Below the pieces are notes generated by a model. That model had not been told where the DNA came from and did not search any database. It saw nothing but the letters and a program-made list of their open reading frames with translations. DNA of 64,000 nucleotides, from assembly GCA_964460905.1 (NCBI GenBank), contig CAYWRM010000005.1:62001-126000 (forward strand), written 5' to 3'. Each line of letters opens with the position of its first letter. Position 1 is the stretch's first letter. This DNA is from GCA-002708315 sp964460905. GTDB taxonomy: Bacteria > Bacteroidota > Bacteroidia > Bacteroidales > F082. Positions 44,287 through 53,499 of the stretch are shown here, piece after piece. The position numbers and the translations under genes are program-made.

Positions 44287-46545
44287 ATGGATAAATTATT
44301 TAGAAAAGATGCCTTTAATTACCATGCTTTAGGGCGTCCAGGAAAAATTGAAGTAGTGCCAACAAAACCCTATTCAACGCAAAGAGATCTTTCGCTTGCG
44401 TATACGCCTGGTGTGGCTGACCCCTGTATGGCAATATATGAAAATAGGGAAGATGTATATAAATATACTGCTAAAGGTAACCTTGTAGCTGTTATTTCAA
44501 ATTGTACTGCCGTTTTAGGGCTTGGTGATATAGGAGCTGAAGCTGGCAAGCCTGTTATGGAAGGTAAAGGGTTACTATTTAAAATATTTGCCGACATCGA
44601 TGTTTTTGATATTGAAGTTGATGAAAAAGACATCGACAAATTTATTGCAACGGTTATAGCAATTTCGCCAACTTTTGGTGGTATTAATCTGGAAGATATT
44701 AAAGCTCCGGAATGTTTTGAAATTGAAAGAAGGCTTAAGGAGGAGCTTGATATTCCAATAATGCATGATGATCAGCATGGAACAGCTATTATTACCTCAG
44801 CAGGGTTATTGAATGCACTTGAAATTGTTGGTAAAAAGATTGAAGATGTTAAAATAGTTGTTAATGGTGCAGGAGCTGCTGCAGTATCATGTACGCGATT
44901 ATATATTGCTCTTGGTGCAAAACCTGAGAATATTGTAATGCTAGATAGCAAAGGAGTCCTTCATAAAGATCGTACTGATTTGAATGAGACTAAAAAACAA
45001 TTTGTAACAGACAGACCTATACACAATTTAGTTGAGGCAGTTGAAGGCTGTGACGTTTTTCTTGGACTATCAGTTGGTGGTGTAATGAAAAAAGAAATGC
45101 TACTTACAATGGCAGATAACCCAATTGTTTTTGCATTGGCAAACCCAATTCCTGAAATCTCTTATGATGATGCAGTATCTGCAAGAAGTGATATAATTAT
45201 GGCCACAGGTCGTTCTGACTATCCAAATCAAATAAACAATGTTCTTGGGTTTCCATTTATTTTTCGCGGTGCAATGGATGTTATGGCAACGGATATAAAT
45301 GAAGAAATGAAACTTGCTGCATCTATAGCTTTAGCACAACTTGCTAAGGAGCCCATTCCTGAAGAAGTTAACATTGCTTTTAAGATTCAGAATTTAACAT
45401 TTGGCAAAGAATATATTATCCCTAAACCAACGGATCCAAGGCTTATTGAAAGAGTTGCGCCTGCCGTTGCAAAAGCCGCCATGGATTCAGGTGTTGCTAA
45501 AAAACCGATAGAAGATTGGAATGCTTACATTGCAGAACTTCAGAAAAGAATGGGTTTAAGCAATAAGCTAAAAATGCAAATGAAATCAGCCTGTAAACGA
45601 TCGCCGAAACGAGTTGTACTTGCCGATGCTCAGCAATATAATATGCTTAAGGCTGCTGAAATAGTTTGGAATGAAAAGATTGCAGTGCCTGTATTGCTTG
45701 GAGATGAGGTAGTAATACGAGAGATGATTAAAGATCATGAGTTGGAATTAAACGGAGTTGAAATAATCGATAATAAATCTGATTCAGAAAAAGCACGAAG
45801 GAAAGAGTTTGCTAATATATTATTAGAAAAACAGCAACGTAGTGGATTTACTCTGATTTCTGCACTTGATGCAATGTTACATAGAAACTATTTTGCACCT
45901 ATGTTGGTTGAAACTGGATATGCAGATGCTGTGCTTTCAGGCCTTACGCGTAATTATCCCGACTCAATTAAGCCGTTTTTGCAAGTTATTGGCAAAAAAG
46001 AAAGTAGCAGAACTGTTTCAGGTATGTATATCGTAAATACGAAGGAGGGTCCATTATTCCTTGCTGACTGTACAGTAAACCAAACTCCTTGTGAAAATGA
46101 CCTCGTAGATATTACCCTTCAGGCTGCTGATGAAATTAGAAAATTTAAGGTTGAACCACGTATTGCAATGCTTTCTTATTCGAATTTTGGCTCTATAAAA
46201 AGTAATGGAACAGATTGCCAACGAAAAGCAGTTGCAATGTTACATGATAATCACCCTGAATTAATAGTTGACGGAGAAATGCAGGCTTCTGTAGCTTTAG
46301 ATCCTGAGTTGGCAAAGAATAATTTTCCTTTTTCTAAACTAAATGGTAACAAAGCAAATACTCTTATCTTCCCGAATCTTGCTGCTGCAAATATTTCACA
46401 AAAGCTATTGCAGGAAACAGCAAATCTTGAAGTTATTGGACCAATATTGACAGGGCTGAATAAATCAGCACATGTTCTTAGAATGGGCAGTAGCGTTAAG
46501 GAAATTGTAGATATGATAATGGTGGCAGGTATGAATGCTGAATGA
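44287..46545 (+). CDS. maeB: NADP-dependent malic enzyme with phosphotransacetylase-like domain (MaeB)
   Basis: 752 residues. The N-terminal malic enzyme domain (1 to about 420) has SLAYTPGVADPC, GLGDIGAEAGKPVMEGK, the metal site MHDDQHGTAI and the nucleotide-binding VVNGAGAAAVSC. The C-terminal 320 residues are a phosphotransacetylase-like domain (KRVVLADAQQYNMLKAAE, GDEVVIREM, MVETGYADAVLSG, NLAAANISQK). MaeB proteins turn malate into pyruvate with NADPH formation; the second domain is regulatory (acetyl-CoA binding) rather than catalytic in studied cases. Transcribed alone. Confidence 0.94.
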   Translation: MDKLFRKDAFNYHALGRPGKIEVVPTKPYSTQRDLSLAYTPGVADPCMAIYENREDVYKYTAKGNLVAVISNCTAVLGLGDIGAEAGKPVMEGKGLLFKIFADIDVFDIEVDEKDIDKFIATVIAISPTFGGINLEDIKAPECFEIERRLKEELDIPIMHDDQHGTAIITSAGLLNALEIVGKKIEDVKIVVNGAGAAAVSCTRLYIALGAKPENIVMLDSKGVLHKDRTDLNETKKQFVTDRPIHNLVEAVEGCDVFLGLSVGGVMKKEMLLTMADNPIVFALANPIPEISYDDAVSARSDIIMATGRSDYPNQINNVLGFPFIFRGAMDVMATDINEEMKLAASIALAQLAKEPIPEEVNIAFKIQNLTFGKEYIIPKPTDPRLIERVAPAVAKAAMDSGVAKKPIEDWNAYIAELQKRMGLSNKLKMQMKSACKRSPKRVVLADAQQYNMLKAAEIVWNEKIAVPVLLGDEVVIREMIKDHELELNGVEIIDNKSDSEKARRKEFANILLEKQQRSGFTLISALDAMLHRNYFAPMLVETGYADAVLSGLTRNYPDSIKPFLQVIGKKESSRTVSGMYIVNTKEGPLFLADCTVNQTPCENDLVDITLQAADEIRKFKVEPRIAMLSYSNFGSIKSNGTDCQRKAVAMLHDNHPELIVDGEMQASVALDPELAKNNFPFSKLNGNKANTLIFPNLAAANISQKLLQETANLEVIGPILTGLNKSAHVLRMGSSVKEIVDMIMVAGMNAE

Positions 46546-46697
46546 TAAAAGTGTGTTTATGTAATTAGGATATAAGGGAAATAAGGGTGTAATGGATAGG
46601 ATGCCACACTAATAAATATTCTAATACCTTTATTTCCAGTATTCTTTATTTATCTTTAAAAACATTTCTAATTATTATCCATGTAGAGAGTTTTTTT

Positions 46698-46705
46698 TAC
46701 TTTTG
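46698..46705 (+). promoter_or_regulatory. Bacteroidota -7 promoter element of tRNA-Leu
   Basis: TACTTTTG ends 13 bp before the tRNA start; no exact -33 TTTG seen. Confidence 0.55.
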
Positions 46706-46717
46706 CATTCCGCAAAT

Positions 46718-46801
46718 GCCCAAGTGGCGGAATTGGTAGACGCGCTGGTCTCAAAAACCAGTTCCTTTATTGGAGTGCCGGTTCGATCCCGGCCTTGGGT
46801 A
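46718..46801 (+). tRNA. tRNA-Leu (CAA), intact copy
   Basis: Acceptor GCCCAAG pairs with CTTGGGT; long variable arm TTCCTTTATTGGAGT marks a class II tRNA; anticodon loop CTCAAAA gives CAA. The 3' part from 46724 is the left core repeat of the genomic island. Confidence 0.92.
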
Positions 46802-46804
46802 CAT
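46724..46804 (+). repeat. attL core repeat (81 bp)
   Basis: From GTGGCGGAATTGG through CTTGGGTACAT; identical to 58922-59002. Confidence 0.9.
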
Positions 46805-46815
46805 GGCTAATTACT

Positions 46816-46855
46816 AAGCCTCTTTGTTAATTCGTTAGCTTAGAGGCTTTTTCTT
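46816..46855 (+). terminator. Terminator after tRNA-Leu (island-encoded)
   Basis: AAGCCTCT pairs with AGAGGCTT and is followed by T residues. It lies inside the island, replacing the original tRNA terminator that is now at 59003. Confidence 0.65.
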
Positions 46856-46892
46856 TTCTAGTAACTCTCCATACGAAGACGTAAATGAACAA

Positions 46893-46913
46893 TATGGAAA
46901 CATTATGGAAACA
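46893..46913 (+). repeat. Probable integrase arm-type site, left
   Basis: TATGGAAACATTATGGAAACA, two tandem TATGGAAACA half-sites; the same 21 bp occur at 58814-58834. It is 88 bp from the left core. The rest of 46914-47612 has no convincing gene; it holds a widely spaced ACCTCGT/ACGAGGT inverted repeat (46983-47063), the island hairpin at 47313, and a small implausible minus-strand frame. Confidence 0.8.
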
Positions 46914-47312
46914 AAGTTCCGGTTAAACATTAATTTAATTGTGTTACAAAGCTAATATAATTCACACTCCTCTCCATTTCAACCTCGTAAGCACTTATTC
47001 GCGAAGTGATTCGGCTTTGTCAAGGGTGCTTAACTCGTAAACCCGAATGCGAAAACACGAGGTCATCTAACAGCATTAATATACCCTTTACAAAGTTGTA
47101 GCACGTAGTTATTTTTGCTGAAAGAGGGTGAAATTCACTTGATGGCATTTGGTGCATGTATACGTGGGGGGCACTATCACTATACCCCATTGTACATACT
47201 GATTTTGATGCTTTATGTACACTTACTTAAGGGAAAAAGATATTAACTCATCATGTCAGAATCAGAATAAGTGCTACTGTTATCACCAACACTGTCTTGC
47301 ATACATATTGAA

Positions 47313-47375
47313 TTGTCTCACCCCGGTGTGTCCTCACTGTTTATAGGAGTAAGGACATATAGACCTGATACAAAA
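47313..47375 (+). repeat. Island hairpin repeat, copy 1
   Basis: TTGTCTCACC ... TGTCCTCACT / AGTAAGGACA ... GACCTGATACA. A diverged copy with the same TGTCCT...AGGACA stem lies at 56886-56949 near the other end of the island. Confidence 0.65.
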
Positions 47376-47613
47376 TTGGGATAATTGATACAACACTTTC
47401 ATTATATGGTATTGGAATTTATTCTTACCTTTGGAGTTGCTAACAATAACTCGATAAACTATAAACATAATTCCCTCTATCTTGAAACAATGAAAAGTAC
47501 ACAATACATACCAATGGTGGGTAATAAACATACTTTGAGTGTTTCGGTAATGAAGAAATAAGTGTGAGAGTATATATACTGTTGTTGGCGGTAATTAACT
47601 AAAAAGAAAACAT

Positions 47614-48489
47614 ATGACTACGGAGAATAATGAATATAAGTTTAGTTTAAAAACAATAGTAATTGTACTTTTTGCTGTTATTACATTAGTAGGTGGAGCT
47701 GTCTATGCAGTTGTAAAACTATCAATGGATGATAAAAATTCAGCTCTAGTATTATCACTAACAGAGAAAGAAAAAGAAATTGTAAAACAAGAAGAAATAA
47801 TCAAAAAGTTAAACTCTGTTACTATTAATTCAAATCTAAATGATCCCATCCCATCAACTAGCCAAATATTAAGCTCAGATAAAGAATCACCAGATATAAA
47901 GGACCTTAAAAATAAGATTACATTGCTCGAAAATGAGAGAAATGACTTATTAAACGAGTTAATTGAAAAATCATACAATAACTTAGATCCAAATTCAGAA
48001 TTGTCTGTTCTAATAAAGGAACTTAAATCTGATAGTGCGGATTTAAGGAAAAATGCAGCCATAGGTCTTTTCATTCTTAAAGATTCAAAATCAATTAACG
48101 CATTGATTAATTTCTACTTTTCTCATAATGAGGAAGCACGAAGAATTGAGCCTGAATTTAGATGGATACGATTAATTAAAAATATGAACAATGAATCGGG
48201 CTTAGACTTTGCTATTGAGATTATGAAAAATGAGGAGGATTATATTTCAAGGTGGGGTTATGATTTCTTATTAGAAGATATGAGAGATAAACAATCAATG
48301 GAACTCCTGATTAAGAAACTGAATCCTATTGCATTGAATCATCAAAATAGTTTAGTAAGAACAAGGGCAAAGAAGTTGATTAACAATTATAAGCTTTATA
48401 TCGATGGAGAACAAGAATTACCTGATAATAGATCGTTGTTCCAAGTTCTTTTAGATATTGAAAAGAAAGTTAATAAATTAGAAAAATAA
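47614..48489 (+). CDS. Membrane-anchored coiled-coil/HEAT-like protein (cassette 1)
   Basis: 291 residues: one N-terminal membrane helix (about 12-33, IVIVLFAVITLVGGAVYAVV), a coiled coil with ENERNDLLNELIEKS (about 45-115), then helical HEAT-like repeats (about 125-250, SADLRKNAAIGLFILKDSKSINALINFY, EDYISRWGYDFLLEDMRDKQSMELLIKKL). No catalytic motif. It is the first of three single-gene units, preceded by a CTGTTGTTGGCGG boundary-like sequence at 47579 and followed by an attC-like palindrome. Function unknown; product may face the cytoplasm or periplasm depending on orientation. Confidence 0.6.
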   Translation: MTTENNEYKFSLKTIVIVLFAVITLVGGAVYAVVKLSMDDKNSALVLSLTEKEKEIVKQEEIIKKLNSVTINSNLNDPIPSTSQILSSDKESPDIKDLKNKITLLENERNDLLNELIEKSYNNLDPNSELSVLIKELKSDSADLRKNAAIGLFILKDSKSINALINFYFSHNEEARRIEPEFRWIRLIKNMNNESGLDFAIEIMKNEEDYISRWGYDFLLEDMRDKQSMELLIKKLNPIALNHQNSLVRTRAKKLINNYKLYIDGEQELPDNRSLFQVLLDIEKKVNKLEK

Positions 48490-48493
48490 CTAC

Positions 48494-48626
48494 AGCTAAC
48501 AATGTATATAAAAAATAAGCGAGATAGTAGTAAATTCAAGGTGTATAGCCCGCTTCAACTTTCTTGTAATTTAACAGGAAAGTGCCTCGCAGTCGGCTAC
48601 TATTCTTATACGAACTGTCAGTGGCA
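48494..48626 (+). repeat. attC-like palindromic element 1 (133 bp)
   Basis: Begins AGCTAAC 5 bp after the cassette-1 stop and ends CTGTCAGTGGC. Outer arms GTATATAAAAAATAAGCGAG and the complement of CGGCTACTATTCTTATAC pair imperfectly with bulged bases; an inner hairpin AACTTTCTTG / CAGGAAAGTG is visible. Similar size and layout to elements 2 and 3. Confidence 0.55.
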
Positions 48627-48658
48627 ACCAAAAACACGCTTACACTAAACATAATATT

Positions 48659-50020
48659 ATGAAATCTAATTCAACTCCAAAAGATTTAGCAAAAACTGTT
48701 TATCAAAGACTCAAAGGAGCAAGAATTATTTATCCACAGCCTAACCAAAGTATTCTAGATACATTATTTGAGAATCTTTTTTATACAAGTTTAAAAACAG
48801 AGGAAGGACTTTTTATCAAGGTTACAATAACATTAATTGATCCAGACAACCCTGATCCATCTCCTCCAAAACGGAAAGTTGCTGATAGATGGAATTTTAT
48901 TCATTTTGAAGAAAAGTTACCGTTTACTGTAAAGAATCTAGTAAAATTATCAAAAGCTGCTGACCCTTGGAGCTCATCTTTAGCTGTTTATTACAGCAAA
49001 ACCGAACTATATATTTGGGGATTGATTGATCAAGCAATTCACTATCAAAGTTTTTTAAACTATGAGGCTAACTCTGGACCCGAACAACCGGGCTTATTTC
49101 AAACAACAATAACAGGAATTGGTAGTCTAAATGTTATTTTTGATTATGAGTTAATTGCTTCATTAAAACAAAACACACTTATTAGTAAGTATATTGATGT
49201 TTTTAGATTTGGACCTGTAAATTCAATTTTAAAATTAAACTCTTCTCGTATTAAAAAAAATATTGAAAAATATATTGAGAATAATTTTGAAGTAGATCAA
49301 TACCTAGATTGGGATAAATATTGTCAGAATACAATCAATCAATCAATTTCAAGAATACTGTTGAGAATTAAAAATTATCATCATGGTGGGGCGATCTTAT
49401 TCTGTGATGTAGATGAAAATAATCTGGACATTAAATACAAAATTGAATATTCAAGGTTTCATGATTCTATAAAAAAATTGCTTAGGTTAACAATTGCTAA
49501 TACTAATTATTCAGATGACTTATTTAGCAACTATATTGATGAAAGCTCAGAAGAAATTCCAACTCAACTATATCTTGAAGAAAGTGTATCTCAAAATGAT
49601 ATGAGAGATACCCAAGATGAGCTAAAAGGAGCAATCAGATTTATATCTTCTTTATCGTGCGTTGATGGTTTGATCACCATCTCAAAGGACTTTATTGTCT
49701 TTGGTTTTGGTGCAATAATTAAGGCAAATGAAATTCCAGATAATATTTATATATCTAAATCAGGTAGAGTAAATGAATCTAGACTTCAGGAATTTAATAC
49801 AAATCATTTTGGCACAAGGCATCGTTCAATGTTCTCATATTGTTGGAACAATCTTGGTAGTTTAGGTTTCGTTATTTCTCAAGATGGGGATATTAGAGCA
49901 ATAACAAGAGTAAATGACAAATTAATTATGTGGGAAAATATAAAAGTCCAACAATACTCCAAAAGCAGGAAACTGAAACGACTAATAGATTTTAAAGCAA
50001 AACTTATTAAACCAGACTAA
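48659..50020 (+). CDS. DACNV-sensor plus DisA_N-like putative diadenylate cyclase (cassette 2)
   Basis: 453 residues, cytoplasmic. Residues about 30-290 resemble the DACNV sensor region, with HHGGAILFCD (His242-Gly243-Gly244) as its most characteristic motif. The C-terminal part (about 310-440) resembles DisA_N: VDGLITISKDFIVFGFGAII (Asp336-Gly337) and FGTRHRSMFSYCWNNLGSLGFVISQDGDIRAI (Gly385-Thr-Arg-His-Arg389). DG(A) and GTRHR are the substrate-binding motifs of diadenylate cyclases; the usual Ala after DG is Leu338 here, so activity needs testing. Related proteins are predicted components of nucleotide-based conflict systems (Burroughs/Aravind-type analyses, from memory). It is flanked by attC-like elements and precedes an OLD nuclease unit. 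Confidence 0.65.
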   Translation: MKSNSTPKDLAKTVYQRLKGARIIYPQPNQSILDTLFENLFYTSLKTEEGLFIKVTITLIDPDNPDPSPPKRKVADRWNFIHFEEKLPFTVKNLVKLSKAADPWSSSLAVYYSKTELYIWGLIDQAIHYQSFLNYEANSGPEQPGLFQTTITGIGSLNVIFDYELIASLKQNTLISKYIDVFRFGPVNSILKLNSSRIKKNIEKYIENNFEVDQYLDWDKYCQNTINQSISRILLRIKNYHHGGAILFCDVDENNLDIKYKIEYSRFHDSIKKLLRLTIANTNYSDDLFSNYIDESSEEIPTQLYLEESVSQNDMRDTQDELKGAIRFISSLSCVDGLITISKDFIVFGFGAIIKANEIPDNIYISKSGRVNESRLQEFNTNHFGTRHRSMFSYCWNNLGSLGFVISQDGDIRAITRVNDKLIMWENIKVQQYSKSRKLKRLIDFKAKLIKPD

Positions 50021-50038
50021 AGGAATAATAATGGCATC

Positions 50039-50167
50039 CGCTAACGCTTATAAATAATTGCCGTGACAATTATAAATTCAACATTTGTAATACGGTTCAA
50101 GTTTAGTGTAACCAGACAAAAAACAGCTTCGCTAGCGGCAACTATTCATAGGCGCAATCCGTTGGGC
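50039..50167 (+). repeat. attC-like palindromic element 2 (129 bp)
   Basis: Begins CGCTAAC and ends GTTGGGC, a match to the integron core GTTRRRY. Arms GCTTATAAATAATTGCCG (50046-50063) and CGGCAACTATTCATAGGC (50136-50153) are complementary with few mismatches. The centre shares AACCAGACAA and TTCGC with element 3. Confidence 0.65.
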
Positions 50168-50189
50168 GTCATTTTAAAAAAGACATTCT

Positions 50190-52079
50190 ATGAGATTAGT
50201 TGAATTACGATTAAAAAACTTCCGCTGTTACAGAGAACTAGTTTCTATTACTATTAATGACTTAACTTGTATCATTGGAAAAAATGATATTGGGAAGTCT
50301 ACAATTCTTGATGGATTAGATTGTTTTTTTAATGACAATATTGATAAAGGTGATTTAAATACTAATTCAACAAACTCGACAATTGAAATAACTTGTGTAT
50401 TTGACGAAATTCCAAACACAATAATCCTTGATTCATCTGTTAAGACAAGTCCAATTGAAGAAAATTTATTAAATCAAGATGGAAAACTTGAAATTAAAAA
50501 AACATTCAAGGTTGGTAAAACTATAACAAAGTCTACTTTTATAATATCAGAACATCCAACTCACGAAAAACTGATTAATATTCTGAGTTTAAAAAATTCA
50601 CCTCTGAAAGTTTTGGCAGAAGAAGTAGGTGCTAATTTAGAAGGAGTTCCTAAGACAAAAAACCCACCATTGAGGAGGGCTATTCGAGCAGCAATCGAAA
50701 GTGAAAAACAAGTAATTGAATTAAAAGTTGATGGAAGTCTTGATAGTGAAAACAATCTAAAAACACTATGGACTAAACTAAAAACTTTCCTTCCAATTTT
50801 CTCACTTTTCAAAGTTGATAAAACTATTGATGACAAAGATAAGGATGTGCAAGATCCAATGAAACACGCAATAAAAGAATCTCTTGCTCTACCAAGAATA
50901 CAGGAATTACTGGAAGAAATTGAAAAGGAAGTCAAAGAAAAATCTACTGAAGTTGCTGAACTTACCTTAGAAAAGTTAAAAGAAATTGATGAAAGTCTTG
51001 CTGAAAAGATGAAATCAGACTTCAACAAAGTTCCCACTTGGGATAAAATCTTTGATTTAACTCTACTTAATGAGAACGATATTCCACTAAACAAAAGAGG
51101 CAGTGGTGTTAAAAGATTAGTACTTCTAGCTTTCTTTCAAGCACAAGCAGAGAAGAAAAAAGCAGAAGCCAATTCTCCCGGAATTATTTATGCAATTGAA
51201 GAACCCGAAACTTCACAACATCCTAATCATCAATTAATATTAATTAATTCCTTAAAAGAACTTAGCGAACAGGATAATATTCAAGTCTTATTTACAACTC
51301 ACAGTTCAAACTTAGTAAAAGAAATCCCTTTAAATTCTTTGACATATATTCATAAGGATGAGGATGAATTTGTTATTGAATACGGAACTGACACTGATTC
51401 TGACACATTAAATGATGTAACACTAGATAGAATAATTGATACTTTGGGCGTTCTACCGAACCCAAAAGATTCCGTTAAGACTCTATTGTACGTTGAAGGA
51501 AATCACGATATAAATGCTCTTAAAATATACAGCCATGTTTTACATGAAAATAACGGAAGTATTCTTCAATTAGAAAACAACTTAGAAATCGGTATTGTAA
51601 TTTCCGGTGGTTCAAGTTTGAAATTTTACATTGACAATAAATACTTAGATGGTTTAGGAAAACCGGAAGTACATATTTATGACAATGATATAGAAGAATA
51701 CAGAGGTTATGTTCAAAAAATAAATGATGAAGGAAATAATTCTAAAAAGGCATTTAACACAACTAAAAGCGAATTGGAAAACTTCTTAACCAAAGAAGCA
51801 ATTGAAGAAGCATATGCACAAAATGGAACAATCATTACAATTCCAGAAATAGATAATAATATGGACGTTCCAAATGTAGTTGCTCGCGCATTATTTGAAG
51901 CTTCACCCGAAAATATTTGGGACGAATTAGATGAATCAAAACAGAAAAAAAAGGAATCAAGAGTCAAAAAATTATTAAACACTCAAGCAGTTGAAAAAAT
52001 GACAATTGAAAGATTAGAAAGCCGAAATGCTCGTGAAGAAATTGAGTTATGGCTGAATACGATAAGAGATATAAAATGA
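50190..52079 (+). CDS. OLD-family ATP-dependent nuclease (AAA ATPase plus TOPRIM), cassette 3
   Basis: 629 residues. N-terminal ABC-type ATPase: LRLKNFRCYRE, Walker A GKNDIGKST at 30-38, a long coiled-coil insertion (about 190-300), signature-like LNKRGSGVKRLVLLAFF and Walker B AIEEPETSQHP, then the His loop FTTHSSNLV. The C-terminal TOPRIM domain (about 430-560) has LLYVEGNHDINAL with the catalytic Glu and IYDNDIEEYRG as the acidic pair. OLD proteins are DNA nucleases that often act in phage defence (P2 Old, GajA of Gabija). No UvrD-like GajB is adjacent, so this may be a stand-alone class. It lies alone between attC-like elements. Confidence 0.88.
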   Translation: MRLVELRLKNFRCYRELVSITINDLTCIIGKNDIGKSTILDGLDCFFNDNIDKGDLNTNSTNSTIEITCVFDEIPNTIILDSSVKTSPIEENLLNQDGKLEIKKTFKVGKTITKSTFIISEHPTHEKLINILSLKNSPLKVLAEEVGANLEGVPKTKNPPLRRAIRAAIESEKQVIELKVDGSLDSENNLKTLWTKLKTFLPIFSLFKVDKTIDDKDKDVQDPMKHAIKESLALPRIQELLEEIEKEVKEKSTEVAELTLEKLKEIDESLAEKMKSDFNKVPTWDKIFDLTLLNENDIPLNKRGSGVKRLVLLAFFQAQAEKKKAEANSPGIIYAIEEPETSQHPNHQLILINSLKELSEQDNIQVLFTTHSSNLVKEIPLNSLTYIHKDEDEFVIEYGTDTDSDTLNDVTLDRIIDTLGVLPNPKDSVKTLLYVEGNHDINALKIYSHVLHENNGSILQLENNLEIGIVISGGSSLKFYIDNKYLDGLGKPEVHIYDNDIEEYRGYVQKINDEGNNSKKAFNTTKSELENFLTKEAIEEAYAQNGTIITIPEIDNNMDVPNVVARALFEASPENIWDELDESKQKKKESRVKKLLNTQAVEKMTIERLESRNAREEIELWLNTIRDIK

Positions 52080-52091
52080 AAAAAAGCCAGC

Positions 52092-52222
52092 AGGTAACAA
52101 ACGCTCAAAAACAATTGCCGTGAAAGAAGTAACATCAACATATACAGTCTGTTTCAAGGCTGGTAAAACCAGACAAGAAACTGTTTCGCAAGCGGTAACT
52201 ATTCGAGCGCAAACCGTTATGC
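52092..52222 (+). repeat. attC-like palindromic element 3 (131 bp)
   Basis: Begins AGGTAACAAACGCTC and ends GAGCGCAAACCGTTATGC, strongly reminiscent of Vibrio-type attC ends. Arms CGCTCAAAAACAATTGCCG (52102-52120) and CGGTAACTATTCGAGCG (52193-52209) pair with bulges. Confidence 0.65.
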
Positions 52223-52319
52223 TTCATTCACCAATTAAGGTAAAATCATAATCTGCGTATCTTCCGAAAAAAAAATTGCTACATTGCACCATATTACTTA
52301 ACTCAAATCTAAAACCCCA

Positions 52320-52913
52320 ATGAAAAAGACTCAGAAGAAAATAGTTGCTCGTGAGTTTTTGATTTTACTTGTCCCATCCATTATCTTTATAATATATTTA
52401 TCTATTATATTTAGTGTTGAGGTAAATTACGACAACAAATATCATAAACTTACAAAAGAACTCGAATACTTGGAAAATGAGGGTGTCCCCTATGGAGTGC
52501 AGATTTATAGTTATGTAAAGCAAAAGGCTTCTGGTTTCCTAAAGGGTGATTATGCACTGATGTATAATAATAACTTTTGGGTATTTAGCAATCGGAAAGA
52601 TTTTCTCGAAAAAGTAAAGGACTCATCTTTAGCTGGTCATTTGTATGATGCTTTAAAAGAACATAAAGAGATGAACTATTCAAAACCTGAGTTTGTTGCT
52701 GAACTAAATGTTGAATATACACAATATTTTGAGCAAGTAGATAATATGAGACATGATAGTTATTTATTAAATAATCAAAGGATGGATTTTAAAAAACGTT
52801 ATGCTGACAACATTTTAAATATCGCTTTACTCTTATTTATAATTGCATTTCCTTTGAGATATATAGTATATGTTACTATTTGGAGCATAAAACAAATTAA
52901 GGATAAAATCTAA
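52320..52913 (+). CDS. Hypothetical protein with two membrane segments
   Basis: 197 residues with an N-terminal membrane helix (about 12-32, FLILLVPSIIFIIYLSIIF) and a C-terminal one (about 164-185, ILNIALLLFIIAFPLRYIVYV); the middle about 125 residues are soluble and charged, so they probably lie in the periplasm. No known motif. It follows element 3 by about 100 bp and may have been carried by the next cassette; its own downstream sequence CTAACGAATG resembles the start of an attC but no partner end was found. Function unknown. Confidence 0.55.
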   Translation: MKKTQKKIVAREFLILLVPSIIFIIYLSIIFSVEVNYDNKYHKLTKELEYLENEGVPYGVQIYSYVKQKASGFLKGDYALMYNNNFWVFSNRKDFLEKVKDSSLAGHLYDALKEHKEMNYSKPEFVAELNVEYTQYFEQVDNMRHDSYLLNNQRMDFKKRYADNILNIALLLFIIAFPLRYIVYVTIWSIKQIKDKI

Positions 52914-53037
52914 CGAATGTAATTATATACCCTATGTACTTTCCAAAACAAAGGGCTCTAATTGATAAAGATAGTAAATTTAGATTTTGCCTGTAAATTA
53001 AGTATTTTTGATGATGAACATTTAACCTGATAATATT

Positions 53038-53433
53038 ATGAAGGAAACCAATCTTGAAAAATTATTAAGGAAATCATTTAAAACCCCCTCGGAAAGAAAC
53101 AATTTCTATATTGAATTACTAAAGACAAAACTTATTCTTTTAACACCAGAAAATAATATTAGTACAGAAGAGGGAATAAGAGAATCAGAAGAAAAAGAAA
53201 CAATTAATTTCATAACTTATGAAAAAGATATAGTTCCAATATTTTCATCTACATCTAAAATTTATGAAGGTGATGTTGTTAAAAATCAAACTTCTATTAT
53301 CGCGATTCAAGGGAAAGATTTATTTAAACTTCTTAAAGGACGAAACTTTATATTAAATCCATTTTCTGAGTATAGTAAGGAATTGTATCAAGACGAGGTT
53401 GAAATTTTTTTAGATGTCTTTTCATCATATTAG
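53038..53433 (+). CDS. SseB N-terminal-domain protein
   Basis: 131 residues. The pattern NLEKLLRKSFKTPSERNNFYIELLKTKLILL, then VPIFSSTSKIYE, and IAIQGKDLFKLLKGRNFILNPFSEYSKEL fits the SseB (enhanced serine sensitivity) N-terminal domain, where the 'LNP' turn is well conserved. Members are small soluble proteins, often found next to toxin or secretion genes and sometimes proposed as immunity proteins; molecular role is unknown. It has a plausible own promoter region with AT-rich leader. Island cargo. Confidence 0.65.
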   Translation: MKETNLEKLLRKSFKTPSERNNFYIELLKTKLILLTPENNISTEEGIRESEEKETINFITYEKDIVPIFSSTSKIYEGDVVKNQTSIIAIQGKDLFKLLKGRNFILNPFSEYSKELYQDEVEIFLDVFSSY

Positions 53434-53499
53434 ATTTCAATTCAAAACCAACGGTATTAAATTGCATTTAACAAAAACATCCCTCACCTTTTCTAATTT

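Noticed and set aside
47334..47531. 65-residue minus-strand open frame in the left island end
   Set aside because: Overlaps the island hairpin repeat, Cys/Tyr/Phe rich, not protein-like.
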